A stretch of 64,000 nucleotides of DNA from Rhodoluna sp. (GTDB taxonomy: Bacteria; Actinomycetota; Actinomycetes; Actinomycetales; Microbacteriaceae), in contig NZ_JAHEDV010000001.1 in NCBI RefSeq assembly GCF_024641065.1, positions 124,001-188,000 of the forward strand, in the 5' to 3' direction. Positions 39,487 through 50,817 of this stretch are shown here, piece by piece; within the stretch, counting starts at the first letter, position 1, and every line of letters starts with the position of its first letter. The notes beneath the pieces are model-generated. The model saw only the letters and a program-made list of their open reading frames with translations. It did not search any database and was not told where the DNA came from. The position numbers and the translations under genes were made by a program.

Positions 39487-40680
39487 TTATGCGCCTACGA
39501 ATGAACGCAGTTCGCTCGCACGGTTGGTTGCTTCCCAGGTGAATTCAGGCAGTTCGCGCCCAAAGTGGCCGTAGGTAGATGTCTTTGAATAAATCGGTCG
39601 CAAAAGGTCGAGGGCTTCGATGATTGCCTTCGGGCGAAGATCGAAGGTGTTCTCAATAGCGGCAACGATCTGGTCGTCCGAAACGTGGCCGGTTCCGAAA
39701 GTTTCTACATACAAGCCAACCGGACGAGCTACTCCAATTGCATAAGCAACCTGAACCTCTACTCGGTCAGCGAGCCCGGCGGCGACGACGTTCTTGGCCA
39801 CCCAACGCATTGCGTACGCAGCTGAACGATCTACCTTGCTCGGATCTTTTCCAGAGAATGCACCGCCTCCGTGGCGGCTCGCGCCACCATAGGTGTCAAC
39901 GATGATTTTTCTTCCGGTAAGACCGGCGTCGCCCATTGGTCCGCCGACTTCAAACTTGCCGGTCGGATTGATGAACAGTTCAACTCCGCTGAAATCCAAA
40001 CCGGTTGTTTCGAGAATTGGGTTGATGACAACATCACGCATGGCTGCAACAATCTGGGCGTGTGTGACGCCCGGATTGTGCTGAGTGGATAGCACAACTG
40101 ACTCAATGGTCTTGGGTACGGTTCCTTCATAGCCAATGGTTACCTGGGTTTTGCCATCTGGGCGCAGGAAATCGACTTCACCCGATTTACGAACACTAGC
40201 CAGACGAGAACTCAGCTGGTGAGCGATGTTGATGGCCGAAGGCATGAGGGTTGAAGTTTCGTTTGTGGCATAACCGAACATGATGCCCTGGTCGCCAGCG
40301 CCCTGGGAGTCATAGGTGTCGGCAGAAGACTGGACTCGAGACTCGAAGCCAACATCAACACCCTGAGCAATGTCAGGGGACTGCTGACCGATTGAAATAG
40401 ACACACCGCAGCTGTCTCCGTCGAAACCGATGTCAGATGATGTGTAGCCAATTTCGCGAATCTTCTCGCGAACCAATTTTGGAATCTCAACATAGCCCGA
40501 AGTCGTTACCTCACCAGCAACGTGAACCAAACCGGTTGTGACCATGGTCTCTACAGCAACACGAGCGTTTTGATCTTGCTCAAGCATGGCGTCGAGGATG
40601 GTGTCACTTATCTGGTCACAGATTTTGTCTGGGTGACCCTCGGTAACTGACTCAGAGGTGAAGAGGCGAAGTTTGCTCAT
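39487..40680 (-). CDS. metK: S-adenosylmethionine synthetase
   Basis: Makes the methyl donor SAM from methionine and ATP. The 397 residues show [17 protein letters not shown] with the metal- and ATP-contacting residues, [16 protein letters not shown] and the phosphate-binding [16 protein letters not shown] loop. The ATG has no Shine-Dalgarno, but a TATACT box lies nine bases upstream, suggesting a leader of zero to about two bases. No SAM riboswitch is visible in the 51-nt gap after coaBC. Confidence 0.98.
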   Translation of the reverse strand: MSKLRLFTSESVTEGHPDKICDQISDTILDAMLEQDQNARVAVETMVTTGLVHVAGEVTTSGYVEIPKLVREKIREIGYTSSDIGFDGDSCGVSISIGQQSPDIAQGVDVGFESRVQSSADTYDSQGAGDQGIMFGYATNETSTLMPSAINIAHQLSSRLASVRKSGEVDFLRPDGKTQVTIGYEGTVPKTIESVVLSTQHNPGVTHAQIVAAMRDVVINPILETTGLDFSGVELFINPTGKFEVGGPMGDAGLTGRKIIVDTYGGASRHGGGAFSGKDPSKVDRSAAYAMRWVAKNVVAAGLADRVEVQVAYAIGVARPVGLYVETFGTGHVSDDQIVAAIENTFDLRPKAIIEALDLLRPIYSKTSTYGHFGRELPEFTWEATNRASELRSFVGA

Positions 40681-40689
40681 AATGGGTCA

Positions 40690-40695
40690 AGTATA
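40690..40695 (-). promoter_or_regulatory. Candidate -10 box for metK
   Basis: TATACT on the minus strand (five of six with TATAAT), nine bases before the metK ATG, gives a start of transcription at about 40681-40683 and practically no leader. The -35 region is poor. Confidence 0.5.
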
Positions 40696-40731
40696 TCGGC
40701 TCACTGAGACAACTAGAGCTGCAGCAAGCTA

Positions 40732-41919
40732 CTAGCGAACGATGAAGTCTAAAAGTTCGTGTGCAACAAGTTTTTTCGAGCCCTGCGCACCAACGCCCTC
40801 GCCCCTATTGTTCAAGATGAGAACTGAGGTTTGATCCGAGTTAAAAATCGCGCCACCAGCCACATTGTTTGCCACGAGAAAGTCACAACCCTTGTTCTCA
40901 AGTTTTATCTCGGCCAATTTGGTTAGCTCGGCGTCATTTGAAGCTGTCTCGGCAGCGAAACCAACAATCAATTGCTGCTTGTTTTCAGAGTTACGACGTT
41001 CGACGACACTTTTCAAGATGTCGACATTCGGAACCAAGTCAATCGAATAATTCGAAACCGGGTTTGACTTCTTTATTTTTGACTCTTCATATGAAGCTGC
41101 TTTGAAGTCGGCAACGGCAGCGGCCATGATTATGATATCGCTGGAATCAAAAGCGCTATTCACTGCATCGAGCATTTGATCGGCTGTGCTCACTCGAATT
41201 ACATCGCGCAGACCTAAACTAGATTCACTTAAATTGGCGGCAATGAGGGTTACCTCAGCGCCACGGGCTTGGGCCGCTAACGCAATTGAAACACCTTGCT
41301 TGCCGCTCGAACGATTGCCGAGGAATCTAACTGGGTCTACTGGCTCTTGAGTTCCGCCGGCTGTAACGAGTACTCGTTTTCCAGCTAAATCCTGAGGATA
41401 ACGAAGAGCAATTGCAGCCGCGAAAATCTCTTCTGGTTCAGGTAGGCGCCCTGGACCAGAATCTTCTCCGGTTAGACGACCAACTGCTGGTTCAAGAACG
41501 TCCACTCCGCGCTCACGCAAGGTTTTTACATTTGCTTGGGTCGCTTGGTGATTCCACATCTCGCTGTGCATCGCGGGGGCAACTAATACCGGAGCCGTAG
41601 TAGCCAAAAGGGTGCTACCCAATAGGTCGTCGGCGATACCCGCGGCATACCTCGCAAGAAACGAAGCTGTCGCTGGCGCGACCACAATTAGGTCTGCCTC
41701 TTGGCCAAGTTGCACATGCTTTACGTCAGCGACATCCGTGTATAAATCAGGGTCAACTGTGTTGTGAGAAAGAGCCTCTAGAGTCGTGGCGCCAATAAAC
41801 CGAAGTGCGTTTGCCGTAGGTATAACTTTTACTGTGTGACCAGCTTCGGTGAAAGCACGGATGAGCGAAGTGGCCTTATATGCAGCAATGCCGCCGGTGA
41901 CTCCAACGACGACATGCAT
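40732..41919 (-). CDS. coaBC: Bifunctional phosphopantothenoylcysteine decarboxylase/phosphopantothenate-cysteine ligase
   Basis: Two consecutive steps of coenzyme A synthesis. The 395 residues carry an N-terminal FMN-dependent decarboxylase (GVTGGIAAYKAT, substrate-clamp PAMHSEMW, and the EDSGPGRLPEPEEI flap, to ~180) and a C-terminal CTP-dependent ligase (VLVTAGGTQEPVDPVRFLGN, NRSSGKQG, KIKKS). AAGG precedes the ATG. CoaE, the last enzyme of the same pathway, is encoded at 12.4 kb in this window. It follows rpoZ by 17 nt. Confidence 0.97.
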   Translation of the reverse strand: MHVVVGVTGGIAAYKATSLIRAFTEAGHTVKVIPTANALRFIGATTLEALSHNTVDPDLYTDVADVKHVQLGQEADLIVVAPATASFLARYAAGIADDLLGSTLLATTAPVLVAPAMHSEMWNHQATQANVKTLRERGVDVLEPAVGRLTGEDSGPGRLPEPEEIFAAAIALRYPQDLAGKRVLVTAGGTQEPVDPVRFLGNRSSGKQGVSIALAAQARGAEVTLIAANLSESSLGLRDVIRVSTADQMLDAVNSAFDSSDIIIMAAAVADFKAASYEESKIKKSNPVSNYSIDLVPNVDILKSVVERRNSENKQQLIVGFAAETASNDAELTKLAEIKLENKGCDFLVANNVAGGAIFNSDQTSVLILNNRGEGVGAQGSKKLVAHELLDFIVR

Positions 41920-41936
41920 GCTAAGCCTTGGCTTCT

Positions 41937-42191
41937 TTACTCTGAAGCGGTTTTGACCAACTTGTTCTGGTCGATCTCGTGCATCGCGATGGTGAGTGGC
42001 TTCTCGTCAACGGTTGCGTCTACCAATGGGCCAACGTTGTTGAAAAGGCTACCCTCGTGAAGTGCAGAGTAGTAGTCGTTGATCTGGCGTGCACGCTTTG
42101 ATGCAAAAATTACGAGCTCGTACTTTGAGTCAACCTTGTTTAGTAGGTTGTCAATTGCTGGAGATACGATGCCTTCTAGCTTTTCAGACAT
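41937..42191 (-). CDS. rpoZ: RNA polymerase omega subunit
   Basis: Small chaperone-like subunit that wraps the C-terminus of beta-prime and aids core assembly. The 84 residues contain the conserved [24 protein letters not shown] region (split across ~18-41) and a short variable tail. AGAAAG stands about seven bases before the ATG. It keeps the usual actinobacterial place between gmk and coaBC. Confidence 0.96.
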   Translation of the reverse strand: MSEKLEGIVSPAIDNLLNKVDSKYELVIFASKRARQINDYYSALHEGSLFNNVGPLVDATVDEKPLTIAMHEIDQNKLVKTASE

Positions 42192-42238
42192 GGTTCAACT
42201 TTCTGTTGTCTTTAGCGTGGGATGAATGCGAATAATCG

Positions 42239-42790
42239 CTAAGCCTGAATCAAGTCTACGACTTTGCGGGCACAAGATGCCACATCATCGTTGATAACCA
42301 CGTAATCGAAGTCGTCTTGAGTGGCTAGTTCGGCTTTTGCGGTCTCGAGTCGTCGAGCTTGTTCCTGCGGGGTTTCTGTGCCTCTCCCCTGCAATCTGCG
42401 AACAAGTTCTTCCCAACTAGGTGGCGCGATAAAAACCGTTTTGCAGTCTGGCATTGCTGCTTTGACCTGGGCAACACCCTGAACGTCAATTTCAAGGATG
42501 ATTTTCTCGCCGCGCTTTAGTGCCTCAACAACCGGTGCCTTAGGAGTTCCGTATTTATTGACTCCGTGGACCACCGCATATTCAAGCATTTCACCGGCAG
42601 CGATGGCTTGGTCAAATTGCTCGTGGGTCAAAAAGAAATAGTCAAATCCGTTAACTTCGCCCGGGCGTGGCGCACGTGTGGTGGCAGACACCGACAGGTG
42701 CACATCCGGATAGTTTTCAAGAATGTGCGCGATTACTGTGCCTTTACCAACTGCGGTAGGACCTGCAATAACAAGCAATTGATTAGACAT
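42239..42790 (-). CDS. gmk: Guanylate kinase
   Basis: Phosphorylates GMP to GDP with ATP. The 183 residues show the P-loop GPTAVGKGT (10-18), a departure from the common GPSGAGKGT that keeps all phosphate-contacting residues, then the GMP-binding SATTRAPRPGEVNGFDYFF and EIDVQG blocks. Its start overlaps the pyrF stop by eight bases. No MihF-like DNA-binding gene or N-terminal extension lies before it, although many actinobacteria have mihF there. Confidence 0.96.
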   Translation of the reverse strand: MSNQLLVIAGPTAVGKGTVIAHILENYPDVHLSVSATTRAPRPGEVNGFDYFFLTHEQFDQAIAAGEMLEYAVVHGVNKYGTPKAPVVEALKRGEKIILEIDVQGVAQVKAAMPDCKTVFIAPPSWEELVRRLQGRGTETPQEQARRLETAKAELATQDDFDYVVINDDVASCARKVVDLIQA

Positions 42791-43640
42791 TTAGTGCCTC
42801 GGCAAGCTCAAGAGTTGAACGCTCAATCAGGCTTGGCATTTCAGTCGAGCCAGCAGCTAGAACACTCCGAGAAACTGAGTGAATAACCTGTTCGGCGGCC
42901 GAACCAAAGAGTTTGCGGGTGTCGGCCAGTTGGGCGCCCTGGGCACCGAATCCGGGAGCCAAAATAGGTGTTGCCGAAACTTTTTGACCTTCTAGCAGCT
43001 TTTCAAGACCGATGCTGTTTAGGTCTAAGGTTGCTCCAACAACCGCGCCGAATGAACCTATTCGTTGGCCACTCGAGCTGGCATCGTTAACTTCTTGAAG
43101 TTTGCGCCAAATTTGCGCAGAGATAGATTCTCCTGCAATCTGAGCTCTTTGCAATTCAGCACCCTCTGGGTTTGAAGTTGCTGCGAGCACGAATAGACCA
43201 GTACCCACTTGATTGCACTGCTCAATTACACCAAGCAAAGAGTCGAAGCCCAAGTATGGTGAAACGGTAAGCGCGTCGCACGTGAACGGAGCATTGTCGC
43301 CGATCCAGGCATCGCCATATGCAGCCATCGTTGTTCCGATGTCACCTCGTTTGGCATCCATGATTACTACCAGATCTGTCTGAGCAGCAGCTTTAGCAAG
43401 CTCTTCAAGTACCGCAAAACCCTTAGCGCCATGACGTTCGAAGAATGAAACCTGAGGTTTGATTATGCCTACCCGACCAGTTGCAGATTCAAGCGATTTG
43501 AACGCAAACGAACGTAGACCATCTACGTTGTCAGTGAGTCCCCAAGATGCCAACAGTGACTCGTGCGGGTCGATGCCGACACATAGTTGTCCGTATTTGG
43601 CGAAGGCTAACTCAAGTTTCGCTCCGAAGCTACTTAGCAA
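42783..43640 (-). CDS. pyrF: Orotidine 5'-phosphate decarboxylase
   Basis: Last step of UMP synthesis. The 285 residues belong to the actinobacterial-type, longer OMP decarboxylase: [12 protein letters not shown] near the N-terminus, the catalytic [19 protein letters not shown] block and [11 protein letters not shown] place the start at TTG 43640 because homologues begin just before SFGAKLE. It has a poor ribosome site, so 43697 (ATG) or a further start remain possible. It overlaps carB by 11 bases with this start and gmk by eight. Confidence 0.9.
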   Translation of the reverse strand: MLSSFGAKLELAFAKYGQLCVGIDPHESLLASWGLTDNVDGLRSFAFKSLESATGRVGIIKPQVSFFERHGAKGFAVLEELAKAAAQTDLVVIMDAKRGDIGTTMAAYGDAWIGDNAPFTCDALTVSPYLGFDSLLGVIEQCNQVGTGLFVLAATSNPEGAELQRAQIAGESISAQIWRKLQEVNDASSSGQRIGSFGAVVGATLDLNSIGLEKLLEGQKVSATPILAPGFGAQGAQLADTRKLFGSAAEQVIHSVSRSVLAAGSTEMPSLIERSTLELAEALNV

Positions 43641-46600
43641 GTGCCGCCGCCCGATCTGCTGCGTGGTCTTGCAGTGACTTGACACTGAAAGGCCCATCGA
43701 TGACAGCCTCGAATGAACCGATGGCCGCGCTCAACTGAGCAATAGTTGTGAAGATCGCCTTATCTGCGGCTGTGGTTGCTGCGCGAATCTCGTAGCCATC
43801 CTTGCGGGCACTTGAACCCGAAGGAGTGTTTACCACTACATCAACTTTGCCAGCTGTAATTAGGTCAACAATTGTTGGTCCTTCAGCAACGGTGGTGTCG
43901 TCGGTGTGCTTTCTAACCACCTGTGCCTCGATACCGTGGCGAGCCAAAATTGCAGCTGTGCCGCTGGTAGCGAGAATCTTGTAGCCAAGCTGTGATAGTC
44001 GACGCACAGGCAAAAGCACCTGAGGTTTATCCCGGTCAGCTACCGAAACAAAGATGTTGCCAGATGTAGGCAGAGCACTTCCCGCTCCTGACTGGCTCTT
44101 GGCAAATGCCCGAGGGAAGTCAACGTCGATACCCATTACTTCACCGGTTGAACGCATTTCTGGGCCGAGTAGTGAATCGACGAAGCGACCATCCTTGGTT
44201 GCAAATCTCTTGAATGGCAGAACTGCCTCTTTCACCGAAATAGGCGAACCCGCTGGGATGTAGGTGCCGTCTTTTTCAGGTAGGTGGCCGTCAGCAATAA
44301 GTTCTTTAATGCTCTTGCCAACCATAACGAGTGAGGCTGCCTTAGCCAGGGTGATTCCCAGTGCTTTTGACACAAATGGAACAGTTCGAGACGCTCTAGG
44401 GTTTGCCTCTAGCACGTAAAGTACATCGGCGGCCAAAGCGAACTGAACATTCAAGAGTCCTCGCACGCCAACACCCTGGGCAATCTTTAGTGTTGCCTCG
44501 CGAACTCTAGCGATTTGCGAATCGCTGAGAGTCACTGGAGGAAGCGTGCAGCTTGAGTCACCCGAGTGAATACCGGCTTCTTCAATGTGCTCCATAACGC
44601 CACCGACATAAAGGTCGGTTCCGTCGAACAGCGCATCGATGTCGATTTCAATTGCGAAATCAAGGAATCGGTCAACTAGCAGTGGGTGCTCTGGGCCAAC
44701 AATTGCTTGGTCCTTGATGCGATCGAAGTAATCGCGAACGCCGTTCTGGTCGTAGATGATCTCCATGCCGCGACCGCCAAGAACGAATGAAGGGCGCACC
44801 AATACCGGGTAGCCAATTCGAGCGGCGATAACCTCAGCCTCAGCCAAAGTTAGTGCGGTGCCGTTTGGTGGAGCCAGCAGGTCGCCGTCTTCAAGAATCT
44901 TTGAGAATAGGCCACGCTCTTCAGCTAGGTCGATAGCTTCGGGTGATGTTCCGAGGATAGGGATGCCAGCTGCCTTCAAGCCCTTGGCTAGACCAAGTGC
45001 GGTTTGGCCACCTAGCTGTACGACAACACCGACCAACTCGCCGCTCTGCTGTTCAGCGTGAATTACCTCCAGCACATCTTCAAGGGTGAGTGGCTCAAAA
45101 TAGAGGCGGTCTGAGGTGTCGTAGTCGGTTGAAACAGTCTCAGGGTTGCAGTTGATCATGATGGTTTCATAACCTGCATCTGAGAGCGCAAATGACGCAT
45201 GCACACAGCTGTAGTCAAATTCGACACCCTGACCAATTCGGTTTGGGCCAGAACCAAGAATTACGACCTTTTTGCGGTCAGATGGAATGACCTCGGTCTC
45301 TTCTTCGTAGGTGCTGTAGTGATAAGGGGTAAGTGCCGGAAACTCGCCGGCACAGGTGTCTACCGTCTTGAATACTGGGCGAAGACCAAGATCATGACGC
45401 ATGGTGCGAACCTCGGCCTCAGTTACTCCACGAAGGTTCGCGATCTGAACATCACTAAAGCCGTGATCTTTCGCGCGTCGAATCACAGCTGCGTCTAGTG
45501 AAGGTGCTGCAGCAACGTCTGCAGCGACCTCATTGATCAAGACAATCTGGTCAATGAACCAAGGGTCCATCTTTGTTGATTCAAAAACCTGCTCTGGAGT
45601 TGCGCCGGCGCGCAGTGCCTGCTGAAGCAGAACGATTCTGCCGTCAGTCGGAGTTTTGATTGCCTCAAGTAGCTCGTCAACGTTGCCCAGTGGGCCATCC
45701 CAGTGGAATGAAGAACCGCGACGCTCAAGACTGCGGAGAGCCTTTTGAAGCGCTTGTGAGTAGTTTCGACCAATCGCCATTGCCTCGCCAACAGACTTCA
45801 TGGTTGTGGTCAGCGTTGCATTTGCAGCAGGGAACTTCTCGAATGCGAAACGCGGAACCTTGACCACGATGTAGTCGAGAGTCGGCTCAAAGCTAGCCGG
45901 AGTTACCCGGGTGATGTCATTTGGAATTTCATCCAAGGTGTAGCCAATAGCCAACTTGGCCGCAATTTTGGCAATCGGAAAACCAGTTGCCTTTGAAGCT
46001 AAGGCAGACGAACGGCTAACGCGCGGGTTCATCTCAATCACAACTACTCGGCCATTACTCGGGTCAACGGCAAATTGAATGTTGCAGCCACCGGTGTCTA
46101 CACCAACAGCACGGATGATGTCGATCGAGATGTCGCGAAGGTTCTGGTATTCACGGTCGGTAAGAGTCAGTGCTGGGGCCACCGTGATTGAGTCACCGGT
46201 GTGAACACCAACCGGGTCGACGTTTTCAATCGAGCAAACCACGACGCAGTTGTCGTTGGTGTCACGCATGAGTTCGAGTTCGTACTCTTTCCAGCCAAGA
46301 ATTGACTCAGAGAGCAATACCTGACCAACCGGGCTGGCCTGAATTCCTGAAGAACAAATGCGACGAAGTTCTTCTTCATCGTGGGCGAAGCCAGAGCCGA
46401 GTCCACCCATGGTGAATGAAGGCTGCACCATTAGCGGGTAACCAAGTTCTGAAACTGCATCCAGGCATTCATCCAAGGTTGAACAAATCACTGACTTAGC
46501 AACATCGGCACCAGCATCAAGAACGAGCTGTTTGAAGATTTGACGGTCTTCACCCTTTTTGATTGCGTCGACCTTGGCTCCGATTAGCTCAACGTTGTAC

Positions 46601-46929
46601 TTGTCGAGAATGCCCATTTCGTGCAGCGACATCGCTGCATTTAAAGCGGTTTGACCACCAAGGGTTGGCAAGATCGCGTCTGGCTTCTCTTTGATGATGA
46701 TTGACTCAATTACCTCGGGGGTAATCGGCTCAATGTAGGTGGCATCGGCGAAGTCTGGGTCGGTCATGATGGTTGCCGGGTTCGAGTTCACCAAAATCAC
46801 ACGGATGCCCTCTTCGCGGAGGACTCGACAAGCCTGAGTTCCGGAATAGTCAAACTCGCAGGCCTGACCGATGACAATCGGTCCTGAACCGATTACTAGA
46901 ACGCTTTTGATGTCTGAACGTTTTGGCAT
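43630..46929 (-). CDS. carB: Carbamoyl phosphate synthase large chain
   Basis: Makes carbamoyl phosphate from bicarbonate, ammonia and two ATP for pyrimidines and arginine. The 1,099 residues contain two homologous ATP-grasp halves ([19 protein letters not shown] at the start and [19 protein letters not shown] near 560) and a C-terminal MGS-like allosteric domain (from ~945). The [10 protein letters not shown] and [10 protein letters not shown] loops bind ATP. Its ATG overlaps the carA stop by one base. Confidence 0.98.
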   Translation of the reverse strand: MPKRSDIKSVLVIGSGPIVIGQACEFDYSGTQACRVLREEGIRVILVNSNPATIMTDPDFADATYIEPITPEVIESIIIKEKPDAILPTLGGQTALNAAMSLHEMGILDKYNVELIGAKVDAIKKGEDRQIFKQLVLDAGADVAKSVICSTLDECLDAVSELGYPLMVQPSFTMGGLGSGFAHDEEELRRICSSGIQASPVGQVLLSESILGWKEYELELMRDTNDNCVVVCSIENVDPVGVHTGDSITVAPALTLTDREYQNLRDISIDIIRAVGVDTGGCNIQFAVDPSNGRVVVIEMNPRVSRSSALASKATGFPIAKIAAKLAIGYTLDEIPNDITRVTPASFEPTLDYIVVKVPRFAFEKFPAANATLTTTMKSVGEAMAIGRNYSQALQKALRSLERRGSSFHWDGPLGNVDELLEAIKTPTDGRIVLLQQALRAGATPEQVFESTKMDPWFIDQIVLINEVAADVAAAPSLDAAVIRRAKDHGFSDVQIANLRGVTEAEVRTMRHDLGLRPVFKTVDTCAGEFPALTPYHYSTYEEETEVIPSDRKKVVILGSGPNRIGQGVEFDYSCVHASFALSDAGYETIMINCNPETVSTDYDTSDRLYFEPLTLEDVLEVIHAEQQSGELVGVVVQLGGQTALGLAKGLKAAGIPILGTSPEAIDLAEERGLFSKILEDGDLLAPPNGTALTLAEAEVIAARIGYPVLVRPSFVLGGRGMEIIYDQNGVRDYFDRIKDQAIVGPEHPLLVDRFLDFAIEIDIDALFDGTDLYVGGVMEHIEEAGIHSGDSSCTLPPVTLSDSQIARVREATLKIAQGVGVRGLLNVQFALAADVLYVLEANPRASRTVPFVSKALGITLAKAASLVMVGKSIKELIADGHLPEKDGTYIPAGSPISVKEAVLPFKRFATKDGRFVDSLLGPEMRSTGEVMGIDVDFPRAFAKSQSGAGSALPTSGNIFVSVADRDKPQVLLPVRRLSQLGYKILATSGTAAILARHGIEAQVVRKHTDDTTVAEGPTIVDLITAGKVDVVVNTPSGSSARKDGYEIRAATTAADKAIFTTIAQLSAAIGSFEAVIDGPFSVKSLQDHAADRAAALAK

Positions 46930-48059
46930 TATTTGGCCACCTTGTTGGTCTTGATCATGTCGACCAAACGGTCGAATAGATAGTTTGAATCGTGTGGGCC
47001 GGCTGCGGCCTCAGGGTGATATTGAACCGAGAAAGCAGGGATGTCGAGACATTCCAAGCCCTCAACGCAGTCATCGTTGAGTGATACGTGACTAACCGCG
47101 ACGCGACCGAAGCCAGCTGGGCTGTCGACCTCTGGCCCGCCATCAACTTTCACAGCAAAGCCGTGGTTGTGTGCAGTAACTTCGACACGGCCAGTCTTGC
47201 GGTCAAGTACGGGTTGATTAATTCCACGGTGACCGAACGGCAGTTTGTAGGTTTCGAAACCAAGCGCGCGTCCCAATAGCTGGTTACCGAAGCAGATTCC
47301 GAAGAATGGAATGTTTCGGCTTAGAACTTCGCGAAGCACTTCAACCTGACCGCCTGCGGCTTCTGGGTCTCCTGGGCCATTCGAGAAGAAAACAGCGTCT
47401 GGCTCGCTTGCGAGAAGGGTTGCCGCATCAACTTTTGCAGGAAAAACAACTGTTTCAAGTCCGCGTGCATTCATGTGTTCAATCGTTGATTTTTTGATGC
47501 CCAAATCGAGAATCGCAATGCGCCCAATCTTTTCACCTTCAGCTGGCGAGGTGTACTGCGCCGGTGTGGTCACCGTGTCGCTTAGCGAAAGTCCCTTCAT
47601 CTTTACCGATGAATTAACCTCAGCAACCAAATCCTCAATCGGACGAAGTGCGTCAGGACCTGAGAAAATGCCGGCACGCATTGATCCACGAGAACGAAGG
47701 TGGCGAGTCAATGCACGAGTGTCGATACCGGCGATGCCAACTACTCCATACTTTTCGAGCTCGGTAGGCAAAGATGATTCTGCGCGAAAGTTAGAGACAA
47801 TTCGTGATGCGTCGCGAACTACGTAGCCCGCAACCCAGATTTTGCTCGACTCTTCGTCTCTCGCGTTCACACCCGTGTTTCCAATGTGTGGCGCAGTTTG
47901 AACAACAATCTGCCCCGCGTATGAAGGGTCAGTCAGAGTCTCCTGGTAGCCGGTCATTCCAGTGGCAAAAACAGCCTCCCCTAGAGTTATGCCGATGCTG
48001 CCATAAGCTTCGCCGCGAAAAACACGGCCGTCTTCAAGCACTAGAACTGCTTGGGTCAT
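46929..48059 (-). CDS. carA: Carbamoyl phosphate synthase small chain
   Basis: Glutaminase subunit that delivers ammonia to CarB. The 376 residues show an N-terminal interface domain and a class I glutaminase with triad C256 ([10 protein letters not shown]), H348 and E350 (VQYHPEAA). The ATG overlaps the stop of the membrane gene upstream (ATGA) and has GAGAGG seven bases before it. Being in the pyr operon, it is presumably under PyrR control. Confidence 0.98.
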   Translation of the reverse strand: MTQAVLVLEDGRVFRGEAYGSIGITLGEAVFATGMTGYQETLTDPSYAGQIVVQTAPHIGNTGVNARDEESSKIWVAGYVVRDASRIVSNFRAESSLPTELEKYGVVGIAGIDTRALTRHLRSRGSMRAGIFSGPDALRPIEDLVAEVNSSVKMKGLSLSDTVTTPAQYTSPAEGEKIGRIAILDLGIKKSTIEHMNARGLETVVFPAKVDAATLLASEPDAVFFSNGPGDPEAAGGQVEVLREVLSRNIPFFGICFGNQLLGRALGFETYKLPFGHRGINQPVLDRKTGRVEVTAHNHGFAVKVDGGPEVDSPAGFGRVAVSHVSLNDDCVEGLECLDIPAFSVQYHPEAAAGPHDSNYLFDRLVDMIKTNKVAK

Positions 48060-48559
48060 TTTGTTGCCTCTCTAAGGGTTACTTTTGAAACAGTGTTTAG
48101 AAACTTTTCGCGCTCAAGTGTGTCAACTATGCGAAGGTGTGTAGAAAGTTGCGATTCGTCGTGATTCCAGTCAACGCTGATGATGCCGCCCGATTCGACA
48201 GCCTTGTCAATCACTGCTTGAGTGCTACCCACGTTGAAGATATCGGCTCGGTCAATTGCGAGCGGAACTTCGCCGTCTCGAAGAATTAGAACGCCCTCAG
48301 AAAAGATCAGGACCTGACACTTGCCTCTAAATCCAAGGCCGTATGCGTTGATGCGTTCGAGTGAGTTGTTTGCAAACGTGGTTGCGACATAGAAGGCATT
48401 GGTTTGAAGCAATAGTTCTCCAAAGAACTCCAAAGCCTCTAGAGGCTGTTCGAACAGCAACTCTTGTTTCTTGCGGCGTCGCAGCCAACTAGTGATCATT
48501 AGCAGCCCGATAAAGGCGAGCAGAATGCCTGCGTAGATTGCCATCAAATCTTTAGTCAT
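48056..48559 (-). CDS. Membrane-anchored protein of unknown function between pyrC and carA
   Basis: A 167-residue protein with one N-terminal membrane helix (about 6-25) followed by basic RRRKK, so the rest should face the cytoplasm. The soluble part is mixed beta-rich and may be a pleckstrin-like fold. Actinobacteria commonly have such a gene (Rv1382-like) between pyrC and carA, with unknown function. I chose ATG at 48559 over GTG at 48568, whose ribosome site would be too close. It overlaps pyrC by eight bases and carA by four, so it is tightly built into the operon. Confidence 0.82.
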   Translation of the reverse strand: MTKDLMAIYAGILLAFIGLLMITSWLRRRKKQELLFEQPLEALEFFGELLLQTNAFYVATTFANNSLERINAYGLGFRGKCQVLIFSEGVLILRDGEVPLAIDRADIFNVGSTQAVIDKAVESGGIISVDWNHDESQLSTHLRIVDTLEREKFLNTVSKVTLREATK

Positions 48560-49865
48560 TACGGCCACGACCTCGAGAAGCTAGTTCACCATTCTTGACT
48601 GTCTGGTAACCACGGTAGATTGTGTGGATTACACGACCAGGCAATTGCATGCCAACGTATGGGTTATTGATTGACCTAGATGCCGATTCTGCAACTACAG
48701 TTCGGTTTGCCTTCGGGTCGATGACCGTAATGTTGGCGATGCTTCCAACCGCAATTGGTTGACCATTTTCGGCATCCCCAGCAATTTGAGCCGGCTTAGT
48801 TGCCAAAACCTCAACAAGGCGGTTCCAGTCAGACTTGCCGCTTTCGATTAGAACCAATTGGGCAATTGAGGCTGCGGTTTCTAGGCCAAGCATTCCAAAT
48901 GCAGCTGCGTTCCATTCACAATCCTTTGCCTCGATTGGGTGCGGGGCGTGGTCGGTGCCAATGATGTCAATGGTTCCGTCAATCAGAGCCTCTCGCAAAG
49001 CCAGAACGTCATCCTGGGTGCGCAGCGGTGGGTTCACTTTGTAAACAGCGTCATATGAACGCACCAATTCGTCGTCAAGAATTAGGTGATGAGGAGTTAC
49101 CTCGGCCGTAACTCTGATTCCTCTGGCCTTTGCCCACTTAACGATTTCAACCGAACCGCGAGTAGACAGATGGCAAATGTGAACTCGAGAATCAACATGC
49201 TCGGCAAGCAAAACATCTCTGGCAATGATTGATTCTTCGGCCACTGAAGGCCAGCCAGTTAGACCAAGCTCGGCCGAAACTTTACCCTCGTTCATTTGAG
49301 CGCCCTCGGTTAGACGAGGGTCTTGAGCATGTTGCGCGATTACCCCACCAAATGCCTTTACATACTCTAGAGCGCGACGCATTAGAACTGGGTCGTGAAC
49401 GCATTTTCCATCGTCAGAGAAAACTCTGACTTTAGCTTTAGAGTTTGCCATCGCACCGAGTTCTGCCATTTGTTTGCCCTCGAGCCCAACGGTGACCGCG
49501 CCGATTGGGTACACGTCTGCATAACCGGCTTCAATTCCTAGGCCTGCAATTTGCTCGACCACACCTGCGGTATCGGCAACCGGCATGGTGTTTGCCATGG
49601 CGTGCACTGCGGTGTAGCCACCCATTGCTGCCGCCTGAGTGCCGGTGAGTACGGTCTCGCTCTGTTCAAAACCAGGCTCACGCAAGTGGGTGTGAAGGTC
49701 TACAAATCCCGGAAGCGCAACCAAGCCGGTGCAGTCCAGAACTTCGGTTTCTGATGGAGCGGTTATTGCAGTTGCAACCTCGACAATTCGATCGCCGGCA
49801 ACAAGGATGTCGGTGACTTCGCCTGAAGCAAGCTGTGCATTTTTCAAAAGTATTTGCTTAGACAT
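48552..49865 (-). CDS. pyrC: Dihydroorotase
   Basis: Closes carbamoyl aspartate to dihydroorotate. The 437 residues are the class I type with the metal-binding [12 protein letters not shown] and IGTDHAPHP blocks and the carboxylated-lysine region. I chose ATG at 49865, which overlaps the pyrB stop by eight bases; the 42 extra residues of the longer frame lie antisense-like inside pyrB and are unlike the family. Confidence 0.97.
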   Translation of the reverse strand: MSKQILLKNAQLASGEVTDILVAGDRIVEVATAITAPSETEVLDCTGLVALPGFVDLHTHLREPGFEQSETVLTGTQAAAMGGYTAVHAMANTMPVADTAGVVEQIAGLGIEAGYADVYPIGAVTVGLEGKQMAELGAMANSKAKVRVFSDDGKCVHDPVLMRRALEYVKAFGGVIAQHAQDPRLTEGAQMNEGKVSAELGLTGWPSVAEESIIARDVLLAEHVDSRVHICHLSTRGSVEIVKWAKARGIRVTAEVTPHHLILDDELVRSYDAVYKVNPPLRTQDDVLALREALIDGTIDIIGTDHAPHPIEAKDCEWNAAAFGMLGLETAASIAQLVLIESGKSDWNRLVEVLATKPAQIAGDAENGQPIAVGSIANITVIDPKANRTVVAESASRSINNPYVGMQLPGRVIHTIYRGYQTVKNGELASRGRGRND

Positions 49866-50817
49866 CAGCAGACCTTTCGCCTGATAGTAGTGAATAGAGA
49901 ACAGCCATACGAATAGAAACTCCGTTGGTGACCTGTTCCAAAACTGTCGAACGTGGTGAGTCAGCAGTGACAGCATCGATTTCGAGACCACGGTTCATTG
50001 GTCCGGGATGCATAACAATTGCGCTGTCTTTGAGAGCGCCCAAACGTCCAGCATTGAATCCCCAGATTCTGGCGTATTCGCGTTCTGTCGGAAAATAGCT
50101 TGCGTTCATTCGTTCAGCCTGCAGGCGAAGCATCATCACAACATCAGGCTTTTCAGTCGCAAGCATTTCATCCAGGTTGTAGTGCAAAGCAGCCTTGAAG
50201 CCCGACGCGTTCTGTGGCAAAAGTGTCGGCGGTGCAACGAAATGCACTTCGGCACCCAAGGTGCTCAGTAGAAGCTGATTTGAGCGGGCAACACGTGAGT
50301 GAAGAATGTCACCGACAATTGCAACCTTCACGCCATCAAGGGCTTTACCAGGGCTTTGAGCGCCATGGATTCTCTTTCGCATGGTGAAAGCGTCGAGCAG
50401 CGCCTGAGTAGGGTGCTCATGGGTGCCGTCGCCAGCATTGATGATTGAGCCTTGAATCCAGTTGCTGTGTGCCAATACATTGGCAGCGCCCGACGCAGAG
50501 TGTCTAATCACAACCGCATCTGCGCCGATCGCCTCGAGGGTTTGAGCGGTATCTTTCAGGCTTTCACCTTTTGAGACGCTAGAACCCTTTGCTGAAAAAT
50601 TGATGACGTCAGCCGACAGGCGTTTCTCTGCTACCTCGAATGAAATTCTGGTGCGAGTTGAATCTTCAAAGAAAAGATTGACAACTGTTTTGCCTCGAAG
50701 GGTAGGCAGCTTTTTGATCTCGCGGTCATTGACGTTCGACATTCCCTCGGCAATGTCGAGAATTTCAATAGCTTGCTCTCGACTCAAATCGCCCGCAGAA
50801 AGTAAGTGTTTCGTCAT
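49858..50817 (-). CDS. pyrB: Aspartate carbamoyltransferase catalytic chain
   Basis: Joins carbamoyl phosphate and aspartate, the committed step of pyrimidine synthesis. The 319 residues show the carbamoyl-phosphate loop [21 protein letters not shown] and the aspartate-binding MLRLQAER. No regulatory PyrI is seen, so control should be through PyrR and substrate levels. The ATG overlaps the pyrR stop by one base (TAATG). Confidence 0.98.
   Translation of the reverse strand: MTKHLLSAGDLSREQAIEILDIAEGMSNVNDREIKKLPTLRGKTVVNLFFEDSTRTRISFEVAEKRLSADVINFSAKGSSVSKGESLKDTAQTLEAIGADAVVIRHSASGAANVLAHSNWIQGSIINAGDGTHEHPTQALLDAFTMRKRIHGAQSPGKALDGVKVAIVGDILHSRVARSNQLLLSTLGAEVHFVAPPTLLPQNASGFKAALHYNLDEMLATEKPDVVMMLRLQAERMNASYFPTEREYARIWGFNAGRLGALKDSAIVMHPGPMNRGLEIDAVTADSPRSTVLEQVTNGVSIRMAVLYSLLSGERSADV

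Noticed and set aside
49866-49991. N-terminal extension of PyrC (42 residues)
   Set aside because: Lies inside pyrB; the family begins just before the KQILLKNAQ strand.
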